Shown here: positions 1 through 7,440 of the stretch, in pieces | Layout of the letters: every line of letters begins with the position of its first letter | How positions within the stretch are numbered: position 1 is the first letter of the stretch | From: Klebsiella pneumoniae | GTDB lineage: Bacteria > Pseudomonadota > Gammaproteobacteria > Pseudomonadales > Azotimanducaceae | DNA: 9,004 nt | Assembly (NCBI GenBank): GCA_945878745.1 | Contig: CAMDVY010000094.1 | Span: 1-9,004, forward strand | Direction: 5' to 3' | Position numbers and translations under genes: made by a program | The notes under the pieces: model-generated | Database searches by the model: none | What the model was told of the DNA's origin: nothing | The model's input: the letters and a program-made list of their open reading frames with translations, nothing else

Positions 1-2
1 TG

Positions 3-830
3 CGCAAACCGATATTGATCGAAGGCCCCCCGGGCGTCGGCAAGACAGAACTGGCGAAGACTACCGCCGAACTCTTTTCACTGCCGCTGATCCGATTGCA
101 GTGTTACGAAGGTCTGGACGAAGCCAAGGCGATCTACGAGTGGAAGTACGGCAAGCAGTTGCTGTACACCCAGGTCCTGAAAGAGACGCTCGACGAAGTG
201 CTGCAGGGTGCCAAAGGATTCAGAGAATCCGTGGCACGACTGCACGAGTTCGGCGACATCTTCTTTTCCGAAGAGTTTCTCGAGCCCCGTCCACTGCTGA
301 AGGCGCTGAAAGAGAAAGACGGCTGTGTCCTGTTGATCGACGAAGTTGACAAGTCAGACCACGAGTTCGAATCACTGCTGCTGGAAATCCTCTCGGACTA
401 CCAGGTGTCGATTCCAGAAATTGGTACTGTCAAAGCAGTCGCCGAGCCTCCGCTGGTATTCCTGACATCCAACAACACGCGGGAAATCAGTGATGCGCTG
501 AAGCGGCGCTGCCTGCATCTGTACATTCCATTTCCCGATCTCGAACTTGAACAACGCATCATCCATGCACGAGTGCCCGAGATCCCGCCAGAGCTGCGCC
601 GCCAGCTGGTGAGCTTCATTCAGGAGCTGCGCGAACTGGACCTCAAGAAAGTACCGGCCATATCCGAGACTATCGACTGGGCCCGCACACTCCTGCTTCT
701 GCACAGCGAAAGTCTGGACCCGGAACTCGTCCGCTCGACGCTGAACGTCATCCTCAAATTCCAGGAAGACATCATCAACGTTCAAGGAGAGATCACGGCT
801 ATCACCAACAAGGTCAAGGCAGGCAGATAA
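3..830 (+). CDS. MoxR-family AAA+ ATPase, 5'-truncated by the window edge
   Basis: This is an ATP-driven cytoplasmic chaperone-like ATPase. MoxR proteins usually work with a VWA-domain partner to mature or assemble other complexes. Visible are 275 residues. Walker A (GPPGVGKT) is at residues 8-15, Walker B (LLIDE) at about 110-114, the sensor-1 motif TSNN at 155-158, a paired arginine (finger region) at 168-169 followed by the family-typical CLHLYIPFPD stretch, and a C-terminal helical lid containing SETIDWA in the sensor-2 area. The reading frame is open to the left edge, and the residues before Walker A (RKPILIE) fit the family, so an internal TTG at 15 is not the real start; some tens of N-terminal residues are missing. 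The stop is 6 bases before the VWA gene, which fits co-translation with its partner. The family is certain, but the client is unknown. CoxD of the CO dehydrogenase system is a relative, yet no cox structural genes are visible here. Confidence 0.92.
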   Translation, partial: RKPILIEGPPGVGKTELAKTTAELFSLPLIRLQCYEGLDEAKAIYEWKYGKQLLYTQVLKETLDEVLQGAKGFRESVARLHEFGDIFFSEEFLEPRPLLKALKEKDGCVLLIDEVDKSDHEFESLLLEILSDYQVSIPEIGTVKAVAEPPLVFLTSNNTREISDALKRRCLHLYIPFPDLELEQRIIHARVPEIPPELRRQLVSFIQELRELDLKKVPAISETIDWARTLLLLHSESLDPELVRSTLNVILKFQEDIINVQGEITAITNKVKAGR

Positions 831-836
831 AACTCC

Positions 837-2351
837 ATGGAACGCATGCTCGCCAATTTCATTCAGGTTCTGCGTAACGCAGAAGTTCGTGTATCTCCAG
901 CGGAAACGCTGGATGCCATGACCGCTCTGGAACTGGTGGGATACGCTGATCGCACATTTCTGAAAAACTCTCTGGCCCTGGTTCTCCCCAAGACGGTGGA
1001 CGAAAAGCAGGCATTCGATACCTGCTTCGATCAGTTCTTCCGGTTTGAAGACGTTCGCAATCAGGCGCTGGAGCAGGATCAGAGTCAGTCTGGAGAAGGT
1101 GAGGAACAGGACGGCGAGCAGCAGGGCGAAGGCGAAAGCAACGGCGGTGGGGGCAGCGAAGCGCAGACCAGCACCAGCGGCAAGCAGAAGAAGTCCAAAG
1201 GAAAATCCAAACAGAAGCCTGGCAACAACCTGCTGGACGCTGAAGAGGAAGAAGAAGATCTGGGTCCTGGCCCGATGGCCGAGTCTTCCTCGGCACTCGG
1301 AAAACTGCTCATGGCCAATTCGCGCGTCGAACTTACCGTGCAGATGGCCCAGGCCGGTGAGGCCGTCGACGTTCGAGAGATACAGATCTTCACGCAAAAA
1401 GGACTGTATGCCCGCCGCATGATGGACGTCATGGGACTCGGTGAACTCAACGAGGAAATCGGCGACCTCGCCGAAGCACGCGCCGTACCTTCCCGTCGCC
1501 TGGGGCAGGAACTCAAACGGCGACGTGACTGGCTAAGGGAAGAAGTGCGTGACTACGTCGAACGCCAGTTCCTGCTGCATGCGGACGTGTCCGGCAAACG
1601 ACTACGTGAAGAACTGCTGCGCAAGGTGAAGCTATCGAACGTAGAACATCGTTCGTTCCGGCTGATCCAGGAAATCGTCTACAAGATGGCCAAACGCCTG
1701 GCAACCATGCATGCCAGACGCAAGAAGGTTTTCCGCCGCGGACAGCTCAATCTGCCACGCACACTTCGTCACAACATGGCCTATGACGGAGCGATCTTTG
1801 ACCTGCACTGGAAGAGTGTGAAGATCGATCGGCCACGTGTTTTTGCGATCTGCGATGTGTCAGGGTCCGTGGCCAACTACGCCCGTTTCATGCTGATGTT
1901 CCTGTACAGCCTCGAGGAAGTCATGCCGAAGGTGCGTTCATTCGCGTTTTCTTCAGACCTCGCAGAAGTCACCGAACTTTTCGAACGCAACAACCTGGAA
2001 GACGCCATCAGCAAAACGCTGCATGACTACTCCGGCGGATCCACCGACTATGGCCAGGCCCTGCAGGACTTCAAACGGAATGTTCTGGACGATGTGGACA
2101 ATCGCACCACCATCATCATCCTGGGTGATGCACGCAACAACTACGGCGAGAACCGGCAGGAAATCCTCAAGGAAATGTACGACCGCGCCAAACGTGTTAT
2201 CTGGCTCAATCCGGAATCGAAACACGCCTGGAACGTGGGCGACTCCGTCATGCGGACCTACGGCGCGTACTGTCATCAGGTGGAAGAGTGCAATAGCCTG
2301 ATGCACCTGGAGCGTGTTGTCGGTAATCTGTTGAAACTGTCTACCAACTGA
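837..2351 (+). CDS. CoxE-like VWA-domain protein, partner of the MoxR ATPase
   Basis: This 504-residue protein is probably the client adaptor or metal-dependent partner of the upstream MoxR ATPase. No signal peptide or membrane segment is seen, so it should be cytoplasmic. Residues 1-75 are a helical N-terminal domain. Residues 77-143 are a low-complexity linker that is Glu/Gly/Gln-rich, then Lys-rich, then a run of acidic residues. Residues 150-330 are charged and helical. The VWA domain follows from about 333, with the MIDAS residues D340-x-S342-x-S344 (DVSGS), T403 (GGSTDYG) and D431 (LGDARNN), so metal binding looks intact. CoxE-type proteins (VWA_CoxE family) are usually nearer 400 residues; the linker accounts for much of the excess. 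The start ATG at 837 has only a weak AGG upstream. Met4 (846) is an alternative, and coupling to the MoxR stop 6 bases away is likely. The family assignment is strong, but the biological target is not deducible. Confidence 0.88.
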   Translation: MERMLANFIQVLRNAEVRVSPAETLDAMTALELVGYADRTFLKNSLALVLPKTVDEKQAFDTCFDQFFRFEDVRNQALEQDQSQSGEGEEQDGEQQGEGESNGGGGSEAQTSTSGKQKKSKGKSKQKPGNNLLDAEEEEEDLGPGPMAESSSALGKLLMANSRVELTVQMAQAGEAVDVREIQIFTQKGLYARRMMDVMGLGELNEEIGDLAEARAVPSRRLGQELKRRRDWLREEVRDYVERQFLLHADVSGKRLREELLRKVKLSNVEHRSFRLIQEIVYKMAKRLATMHARRKKVFRRGQLNLPRTLRHNMAYDGAIFDLHWKSVKIDRPRVFAICDVSGSVANYARFMLMFLYSLEEVMPKVRSFAFSSDLAEVTELFERNNLEDAISKTLHDYSGGSTDYGQALQDFKRNVLDDVDNRTTIIILGDARNNYGENRQEILKEMYDRAKRVIWLNPESKHAWNVGDSVMRTYGAYCHQVEECNSLMHLERVVGNLLKLSTN

Positions 2352-2354
2352 AGC

Positions 2355-2360
2355 GGAGGG
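2355..2360 (+). promoter_or_regulatory. Strong ribosome binding site of oppA
   Basis: GGAGGG lies 5 bases before the ATG at 2366 and just after the stop of the VWA gene. It is the best Shine-Dalgarno match in the operon. It fixes the oppA start, and so supports the reading that the protein begins with a hydrophilic stretch before its hydrophobic segment. It would also favour high synthesis of the binding protein, which importers normally need in excess. Confidence 0.85.
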
Positions 2361-2365
2361 CGTTC

Positions 2366-4066
2366 ATGACTGACGTCGTTGTCGACGAATCGTCATTCGT
2401 TCGCGCCGCCAGCAGACAACTCCTCCTCTACGCATTCCTCACCGTACTCGGCTTTGCGCTCATCATGTTTCTGCTGGATGCCGCCGCAGGGCTGGTGGGG
2501 AGTAACACCGGCTCTGCCAAAGCCGTCGATGTGGTTACCAACTCCATCAACCTGGCATTGGCAGAAGAGCCACCCCAACTGGATTCCACCCGCGCCACGG
2601 ACCAGATCAGCGGCATGGTGCTGGGCCACATCATGGAAGGTCTGCTGCGCCAGGACCCTCAAGGCAAGATCATTGGCGGAGTGGCCAAGAGCTGGGAGAT
2701 GGATGGCAACAGCGCCGTGTTTCATCTGCGCGAAGATGCCAGATGGAGTGACGGCAAACCCGTGACTGCCCACGACTTTGTCTTCTCCTGGCGAACCGTG
2801 GTGAATCCTGCAACCGCATCCGAATACGCCTTCATCATGTTCTTCGTCAAGAACGGCGAAGCCATCAATCAGGGCACGCTGCCAATCACCGAACTCGGCG
2901 TCGAGGCGGTCGATGAACGAACCCTCAAAGTCACCCTTGAGCGTCCACTCACGTTTTTCGACAAGGTGGTGACCTTCAAGACCTTCCTGCCGATCCGCGA
3001 AGACTTCTTCAATCAAACCAAGGGGCGTTATGGCGCCGACGCTGACGAAATGCTGTACAACGGCGCTTTCCGAATCGTCTCCTGGGTACACGGAGCCAGC
3101 CTTCGACTGGAAAAAAACGAGCAATACTGGCGTCGGGATGAAATCCGCCTGGATACCATCAATTTCGGTTACATCACGTCTGACTCAAACGCGACCTTGA
3201 ATTTTTTCAAGGATGGCAAGATCGCCCAAACAGGCCTCGCACCGGAAACCCTGAGTGTTGGTCTCGAACAGCGATGGAATATCAAACAGTTCCAGGATGG
3301 CGGCATTTTTTTCATCGAGTTCAATCACCGTCCCGGTCGCCTCACGCAGAACCTCAATCTGCGCAGGGCCATGCAGCTGGTCAACGACCCCGGCGAACTC
3401 GTGAACAAGGTCACCAAGATACCCGGCTATCTGCCAGGATCATCCTTGTTCCCAACTTACCTGGACGGGATCAAGGACAAGTTCCGTCGCGAGCACCCGG
3501 CCCCGGAAGTCGTTCCCGATGTGGCTGCTGCGCGTCGTCATCTCGAACTGGCACGTCAGGAACTGGGACTTGAACAGTGGCCGGCGCTGACACTGTTATC
3601 CGGCGATAACCCCATCTCCAACCTGCAGGCTGAGTACTATCAGGCAATCTTCAAGGACAAACTCGGCCTGGATATAAAAATCGACAAACAGATCTTCAAA
3701 CAACGGCTCGCCAAAATGACATCAGGTGAGTTTGATCTGGTCATGGCCGGCTGGGGACCGGACTACGAAGATCTGCTCACCTATGGCGACCTGTTCTCAT
3801 CCTGGAATCTGAACAATCGGGGACGTTACGCCAGTGACGAATACGACGCACTGGTCCGCACGGCGCAAAATTCTACGGATCAAACCGTGCGGGTCGCTGC
3901 TTTTGCAAGGATGCAGGATCTTCTGAGAGAGGATGCCGTGATTCTTCCGAACTACGAAAAGGGAGCGGCCTATGTCGTCCACCCGCAACTCAAGGGTGTT
4001 GTCAGAAGGGTGATTGGCAGTGACCCGGACTTTACCTACGCCTGGATCGAAGGTACGGTTGAATGA
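2366..4066 (+). CDS. oppA: Oligopeptide ABC transporter substrate-binding protein (OppA-like)
   Basis: This is the periplasmic receptor that binds peptides and delivers them to OppB/OppC. It has 566 residues and belongs to the SBP_bac_5 family. Recognisable signatures are the opening strand INLALAEEPPQLDS (61-74), GLLRQDPQGKIIGGVAKSWE (92-111), the WSDGKPVTAHDFVFSW stretch (127-142), and the OppA-type NPATASEYA and KNGEAINQG segments. The C-terminal end (IEGTVE) is also typical. A hydrophobic stretch of about 25 residues (about 19-44) follows an 18-residue N-terminal tail. There is no lipobox cysteine, unlike lipoprotein receptors. It may be an uncleaved membrane anchor, although an AxA pattern at 51-53 leaves signal peptidase I cleavage possible. 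The oppBCDF genes follow directly. The OppA-type signatures argue for oligopeptides rather than dipeptides or nickel, but the exact substrate cannot be read from sequence. Confidence 0.93.
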   Translation: MTDVVVDESSFVRAASRQLLLYAFLTVLGFALIMFLLDAAAGLVGSNTGSAKAVDVVTNSINLALAEEPPQLDSTRATDQISGMVLGHIMEGLLRQDPQGKIIGGVAKSWEMDGNSAVFHLREDARWSDGKPVTAHDFVFSWRTVVNPATASEYAFIMFFVKNGEAINQGTLPITELGVEAVDERTLKVTLERPLTFFDKVVTFKTFLPIREDFFNQTKGRYGADADEMLYNGAFRIVSWVHGASLRLEKNEQYWRRDEIRLDTINFGYITSDSNATLNFFKDGKIAQTGLAPETLSVGLEQRWNIKQFQDGGIFFIEFNHRPGRLTQNLNLRRAMQLVNDPGELVNKVTKIPGYLPGSSLFPTYLDGIKDKFRREHPAPEVVPDVAAARRHLELARQELGLEQWPALTLLSGDNPISNLQAEYYQAIFKDKLGLDIKIDKQIFKQRLAKMTSGEFDLVMAGWGPDYEDLLTYGDLFSSWNLNNRGRYASDEYDALVRTAQNSTDQTVRVAAFARMQDLLREDAVILPNYEKGAAYVVHPQLKGVVRRVIGSDPDFTYAWIEGTVE

Positions 4067-4095
4067 TCCTGATTGAAGGCACGACGCGCTGATCC

Positions 4096-5028
4096 ATGCT
4101 GCAATACTCACTCAAGCGTCTGCTGCAAGGTCTTGTCACAGTGTGGTTCATCGCCACCGCAACATTCTTCGCAATGCATTTTGTTCCCGGCGATCCCCTG
4201 ACCAGTGACAAGGCGGTAACCCCGGAAATCCGCGCCAATCTCGAAGCAAAGTACGGGCTCGACAAACCTCTGTTCACCCAGTACACGATCTATCTCAGCA
4301 ACATCGTGCGTGGTGACTTTGGCATCTCGTTCACTCAGAAGAACCGCGAAGTCAATGACATCATTCGCGAGCATTTTCCTGTCTCTGCGACCTTGGGCCT
4401 CCTGGCGATTCTCTTTGCGGCACTCGGCGGCGTGTTGTGGGGAGCGTTGACTGCCTTGTTCAGAAACAGGCTGCCCGACATCATCATCATGTTTCTCGTG
4501 ATTCTCGGGATCTCCGTACCCAGCTTTGTGATGGCCGCACTGGCGCAGCTGTCACTGGTCAATATCAATGCGTTGTTCGGGGTTACCTTGTTGCCAGTCG
4601 GCGGCTGGGGGTCGGTAGCGCACATGATTGCTCCATCGCTGGTACTTGGTCTGGGCACCATGGCGTACCTGACCCGGTTGATGCGCTCTTCCATGCTGGA
4701 AATCGTGAACTCTGACTTCGTGCGTACGGCCAAGGCAAAGGGTCTGCCGGCCACTCGCATCTTCAGCAAACATCAGCTGCGTAATGCATCGCTCCCGGTC
4801 ATCACCGTGCTCGGGCCGGCGATTGCATCAATCACCACAGGTGGTTTTGTGGTTGAACTGGTGTTCGCAATTCCCGGACTGGGTCGTTATTTCGTGCAGG
4901 CCGTGCAGCAACTCGACTACACCGTCATCATGGGCACCACCGTGTTCTATGGTGCCTTCCTGGTGTTCATGGTGATCGCCGTAGACCTTGTCTATGGACT
5001 GATTGACCCGCGAGTGCGACTGAAATGA
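4096..5028 (+). CDS. oppB: Oligopeptide ABC transporter permease OppB
   Basis: This is one of the two inner-membrane channel subunits of the peptide importer. It has 310 residues, normal for OppB/DppB. The N-terminal segment is typical of the family: a basic start (MLQYSLKRLL), the first membrane helix (about 9-29), then FVPGDPL (29-35). A periplasmic loop with YGLDKPLFTQY (53-63) and GDFGISF (73-79) follows. Further helices lie at about 98-122, 128-155, 176-196, 233-260 and 279-302. The cytoplasmic EAA loop that docks on the ATPase spans about 209-234 (RTAKAKG...LRNASLP). The C-terminus LIDPRVRLK is standard. The ATG at 4096 has only a poor Shine-Dalgarno sequence (GAAGG about 16 bases upstream), so its translation may be lower than that of oppA or partly coupled. 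Its stop overlaps the oppC start as ATGA. Confidence 0.95.
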   Translation: MLQYSLKRLLQGLVTVWFIATATFFAMHFVPGDPLTSDKAVTPEIRANLEAKYGLDKPLFTQYTIYLSNIVRGDFGISFTQKNREVNDIIREHFPVSATLGLLAILFAALGGVLWGALTALFRNRLPDIIIMFLVILGISVPSFVMAALAQLSLVNINALFGVTLLPVGGWGSVAHMIAPSLVLGLGTMAYLTRLMRSSMLEIVNSDFVRTAKAKGLPATRIFSKHQLRNASLPVITVLGPAIASITTGGFVVELVFAIPGLGRYFVQAVQQLDYTVIMGTTVFYGAFLVFMVIAVDLVYGLIDPRVRLK

Positions 5029-6413
5029 GCCAGTCGTTGCCTCCCTTGTCACCCGCAGATCTCGCACCCGTCGCGGTCGAACACATTGCGGAAGTGCTCA
5101 CCCGACCGTCGCAGTCGTACTGGCAGGACGCCTGGATCCGCCTCAAAGCCAATCGTCGTGCGCTGATTTCGCTCTATATCGTCATCGCACTGCTGGTGTT
5201 CACGCTGCTCGGTCCATTGCTGTGGACCATTGACCCTTCCATGCAAGACCTCGACCAGATCAGTCAACCACCAGGTGTTGATCGCATGGCAACGCTGGTA
5301 ACGCCCTATGCACCCTGGCACGGGGAATCACTGGATGATCCAAAGGATTCTGCAGCGGGGGGATTGCACACCGTCGGTTCTGCGGATTCGCAAGCTGTGC
5401 GACTACGCTGGAACAGCGACCCTGCGGCCACCGGCGGCTACCGTATCTATCGCAACATCTTCCCCATCGGCGCAGAGCAAGCCTACGGCCTGCCGCTGGT
5501 GATGAGCATTCGCGAAACCTGGTTTGAAGATCGACTTGACCTCAAACCTCGTACCTACTTTTACAGCGTCATCTCTCTGAACGAACTGAGTGAACAGATT
5601 GGTGAGGCACAAACCATCGAGGTTGAACTGCGGCGGGTCATCACGATGGAAGATGCGCGGAAACGAGGACTGATCGATGCCGGTGCAAGCCCAGCCATCG
5701 GTACCCGCGTTGAATTGAAGCTGCATCCCTTGGGCACTGACTATCTCGGGCGCGATTTGCTTGCGCGTCTGATGCATGGGGCTCAGGTATCACTCTTCAT
5801 CGGCATCGTCGCACCATTCCTGTTTGTGATGATGGGCGTCGCTTATGGCGCCGTTGCGGGATTTCTGGGCGGCGCTGTCGACGGGCTGATGATGCGATTT
5901 GCCGATTTTGTGGTGGCACTGCCGTTCCTTCTCTTCATGATCCTGTTCAAGATCATGTTTGGTATTGGCCCTGGCGAAAGTGGCATCCTGCCCATGCTGG
6001 TGGCCATGGTCATCCTCAGTTGGCCCGGTACGTCCCGGCTGGTACGTGGCCAGATTCTGCAGATTCGCGAGGAAGGCTACATCGGTGCATCGCGACTGCT
6101 TGGCGCAAAAACCCCTTACCTTGTGTTGCGGCACATGATTCCAAACACCATGGGCGTGATTCTCGTGACACTGACCTTTGCCGTCCCGTCGGCCATCTTC
6201 ACCGAGGCTTTCCTGTCGTTCATTGGCATGGGAGTTGCGCCACCGACACCCTCATGGGGCAGCATGTGCAATGAAGGGATCAAGACCATGTTGACGACAC
6301 CGCATGAGCTGATCTTTCCCGCGGTGCTCATCAGCATCACCGTGCTCGCTTTCAACCTGTTAGGTGATGGCTTGCGTGACGCGCTCGATGCAAGGATGCG
6401 CTCTCGTGAATAA
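5025..6413 (+). CDS. oppC: Oligopeptide ABC transporter permease OppC with a large periplasmic insertion
   Basis: This is the second channel subunit, pairing with OppB. It has 462 residues, against about 300 in classical OppC/DppC. The order is: a cytoplasmic N-terminus with the family-typical SYWQDAWIRLKANRRALISL stretch (31-50), the first membrane helix (about 47-67), an inserted segment (about 71-232), then the conserved LHPLGTDYLGRDLLARLMHGAQ motif beginning at 233. The remaining helices lie at about 255-282, 291-313, 321-335, 375-395 and 428-447. The EAA loop is at about 351-376 (GYIGASRLLG...HMIPN). The C-terminus LLGDGLRDALDARMR is typical. Only the loop between helices 1 and 2 is expanded, so the channel core looks functional. 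By the usual OppC topology the insert is periplasmic, facing OppA. The gene overlaps oppB by 4 bases and the proposed oppD start by 8. Confidence 0.94.
   Translation: MSQSLPPLSPADLAPVAVEHIAEVLTRPSQSYWQDAWIRLKANRRALISLYIVIALLVFTLLGPLLWTIDPSMQDLDQISQPPGVDRMATLVTPYAPWHGESLDDPKDSAAGGLHTVGSADSQAVRLRWNSDPAATGGYRIYRNIFPIGAEQAYGLPLVMSIRETWFEDRLDLKPRTYFYSVISLNELSEQIGEAQTIEVELRRVITMEDARKRGLIDAGASPAIGTRVELKLHPLGTDYLGRDLLARLMHGAQVSLFIGIVAPFLFVMMGVAYGAVAGFLGGAVDGLMMRFADFVVALPFLLFMILFKIMFGIGPGESGILPMLVAMVILSWPGTSRLVRGQILQIREEGYIGASRLLGAKTPYLVLRHMIPNTMGVILVTLTFAVPSAIFTEAFLSFIGMGVAPPTPSWGSMCNEGIKTMLTTPHELIFPAVLISITVLAFNLLGDGLRDALDARMRSRE
5376..5636 (+). other. Fibronectin III-like domain encoded inside oppC
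   Basis: Residues about 118-204 of OppC have the strand pattern of a fibronectin type III repeat. AVRLRWN (124-130) resembles strand B with its buried Trp. GGYRIYRNI (137-145) resembles strand C. ETWFEDRLDLKPRTYFYSVISLNE (from 164) resembles strands E-F with the typical L-x-P-x-T-x-Y-x-Y-x-V arrangement. A final strand (TIEVELRR) leads back to the permease. It is flanked by less defined insert sequence (about 71-117 and 205-232). The assignment rests on motif pattern alone. It is probably a periplasmic protein-contact module, but it could be another beta-sandwich. Confidence 0.62.
6392..6396 (+). promoter_or_regulatory. Ribosome binding site of oppD, inside the 3' end of oppC
   Basis: AAGGA sits 9 bases before a GTG at 6406. 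This supports GTG as the oppD start. The in-frame upstream ATGs at 6364, 6367 and 6388 would add residues (MMACVTRSMQG...) that are not typical of OppD N-termini and have no comparable Shine-Dalgarno sequence. Confidence 0.65.
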
Positions 6414-7440
6414 CGTACCCCTGCTGGAAGTCACCGATCTGGAAGTCGAATTTGCCACCTATGGGGGCAGCGTCAAAGCGGTGCGCGGAGTGAACTTCAC
6501 CGTCGAAGCCGGCAAGACACTGGCCATCGTTGGTGAGTCCGGTTGCGGCAAGTCCGTCACCGTGCAGACCATCATGGGACTGATTCCGATTCCGCCCGGC
6601 CGCATTACCAACGGCTCAGCGAAGCTGCGTGGCCGTGAAATCCTCGGACGCCCGTATCTCGACGGCAAGGACATTCGTGGCGATCAGATTGGCATGATCT
6701 TCCAGGACCCGATGACATCCTTGAACCCGACCATGTCGATCGGTGCCCAGATTGCCGAAACGCTGCAGGTTCACCGCGGTCAGTCGTATAAACAGGCCTT
6801 TGCTCGTGCGGTGGAAATGCTGCATCTGGTTCGCATCCCGGAAGCAGAGCGCAGAGCCCGCCAATATCCCTTCGAGTTCTCCGGTGGCATGTTGCAACGC
6901 GCAATGATCGCCACAGCGATTGCCTGTGAGCCTGCGCTGTTGATTGCAGACGAACCCACCACCGCACTTGATGTCACCATTCAAGCGCAGATTCTCGACC
7001 TGCTCTCGGAATTGCAAAGCACCAAGGGCACAGCCATCGTGCTGATCACGCACGATCTGGGCGTGGTGGCGAGGATGGCCGACGACGTCGCGGTGATGTA
7101 CGCCGGGCAAATCGTCGAGAAAGGCACCGTCGACGACATCTTCTACCGCTCAGCGCATCCCTACACACTCGGGTTGCGTGGTGCCATGCCAAGCAATACA
7201 CAAGGTGGCCTGCATCAGTTGAAGCCAATCCTGGGCAGCCCACCGGATCTCTTCCATCCGCCCGCAGGTTGCGGTTACAGCGCTCGCTGTCCGCATGCCA
7301 TGCAGATCTGTCGCGAACAGCCAGCTCCGGAGTTCGGGCTGGACGCTGAGAAAAACCACTACAGCCGTTGTTTCCTGCATCATCCGGATGCAGCCTCGCG
7401 ACGGGTAGACACACTGCACTTTCGCAAGGACCTCTCGTGA
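6406..7440 (+). CDS. oppD: Oligopeptide ABC transporter ATP-binding protein OppD
   Basis: This cytoplasmic ATPase works with OppF to drive peptide uptake. From the chosen GTG start it has 344 residues, slightly longer than OppF as is usual. Seen are Walker A GESGCGKS (43-50), the Q-loop in MIFQDPMTSLNPT (97-109), the signature FSGGM (158-162, with the Met typical of OppD/DppD instead of Gln), Walker B LLIADEP (178-184), the D-loop ALDV (187-190) and the switch His216 (LITHD). The C-terminal oligopeptide-transporter extension begins near 250 (HPYTLGL) and has four cysteines at 289, 295, 302 and 322, in the pattern known in this subfamily and linked to iron-sulfur binding in some members. GTG at 6406 was preferred over upstream ATGs because of its AAGGA site and family length. 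It overlaps the oppC stop by 8 bases. Confidence 0.93.
   Translation: MNNVPLLEVTDLEVEFATYGGSVKAVRGVNFTVEAGKTLAIVGESGCGKSVTVQTIMGLIPIPPGRITNGSAKLRGREILGRPYLDGKDIRGDQIGMIFQDPMTSLNPTMSIGAQIAETLQVHRGQSYKQAFARAVEMLHLVRIPEAERRARQYPFEFSGGMLQRAMIATAIACEPALLIADEPTTALDVTIQAQILDLLSELQSTKGTAIVLITHDLGVVARMADDVAVMYAGQIVEKGTVDDIFYRSAHPYTLGLRGAMPSNTQGGLHQLKPILGSPPDLFHPPAGCGYSARCPHAMQICREQPAPEFGLDAEKNHYSRCFLHHPDAASRRVDTLHFRKDLS
7426..7430 (+). promoter_or_regulatory. Ribosome binding site of oppF, inside the 3' end of oppD
   Basis: AAGGA lies 6 bases before the GTG at 7437. It supports that GTG as the start. The alternative in-frame ATG at 7368 would add 23 residues (MFPASSGCS...) that overlap the OppD C-terminal coding region and do not resemble the family. 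Confidence 0.7.

Noticed and set aside
372..1397. A 341-codon open frame on the - strand opposite the MoxR and VWA genes
   Set aside because: Its product is low-complexity (runs of Phe, Leu and Ala) antisense to the VWA linker, matches no family, and overlaps two well-supported genes.
3..2351. MoxR-VWA pair as CO dehydrogenase maturation genes coxD-coxE
   Set aside because: No coxS, coxM, coxL or other cox genes are visible, and this ATPase-VWA architecture is used by many unrelated systems, so no cox symbol is given.
2393..3124. A 243-codon open frame on the - strand inside oppA
   Set aside because: It lies wholly antisense to a clear SBP_bac_5 coding region, and its translation has no recognisable domain; such frames are common with GC-rich codon bias.
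6364..6405. Upstream ATG starts for oppD (6364, 6367, 6388)
   Set aside because: They would extend the overlap with oppC, add residues untypical for OppD, and lack a ribosome binding site as good as the AAGGA before GTG 6406.
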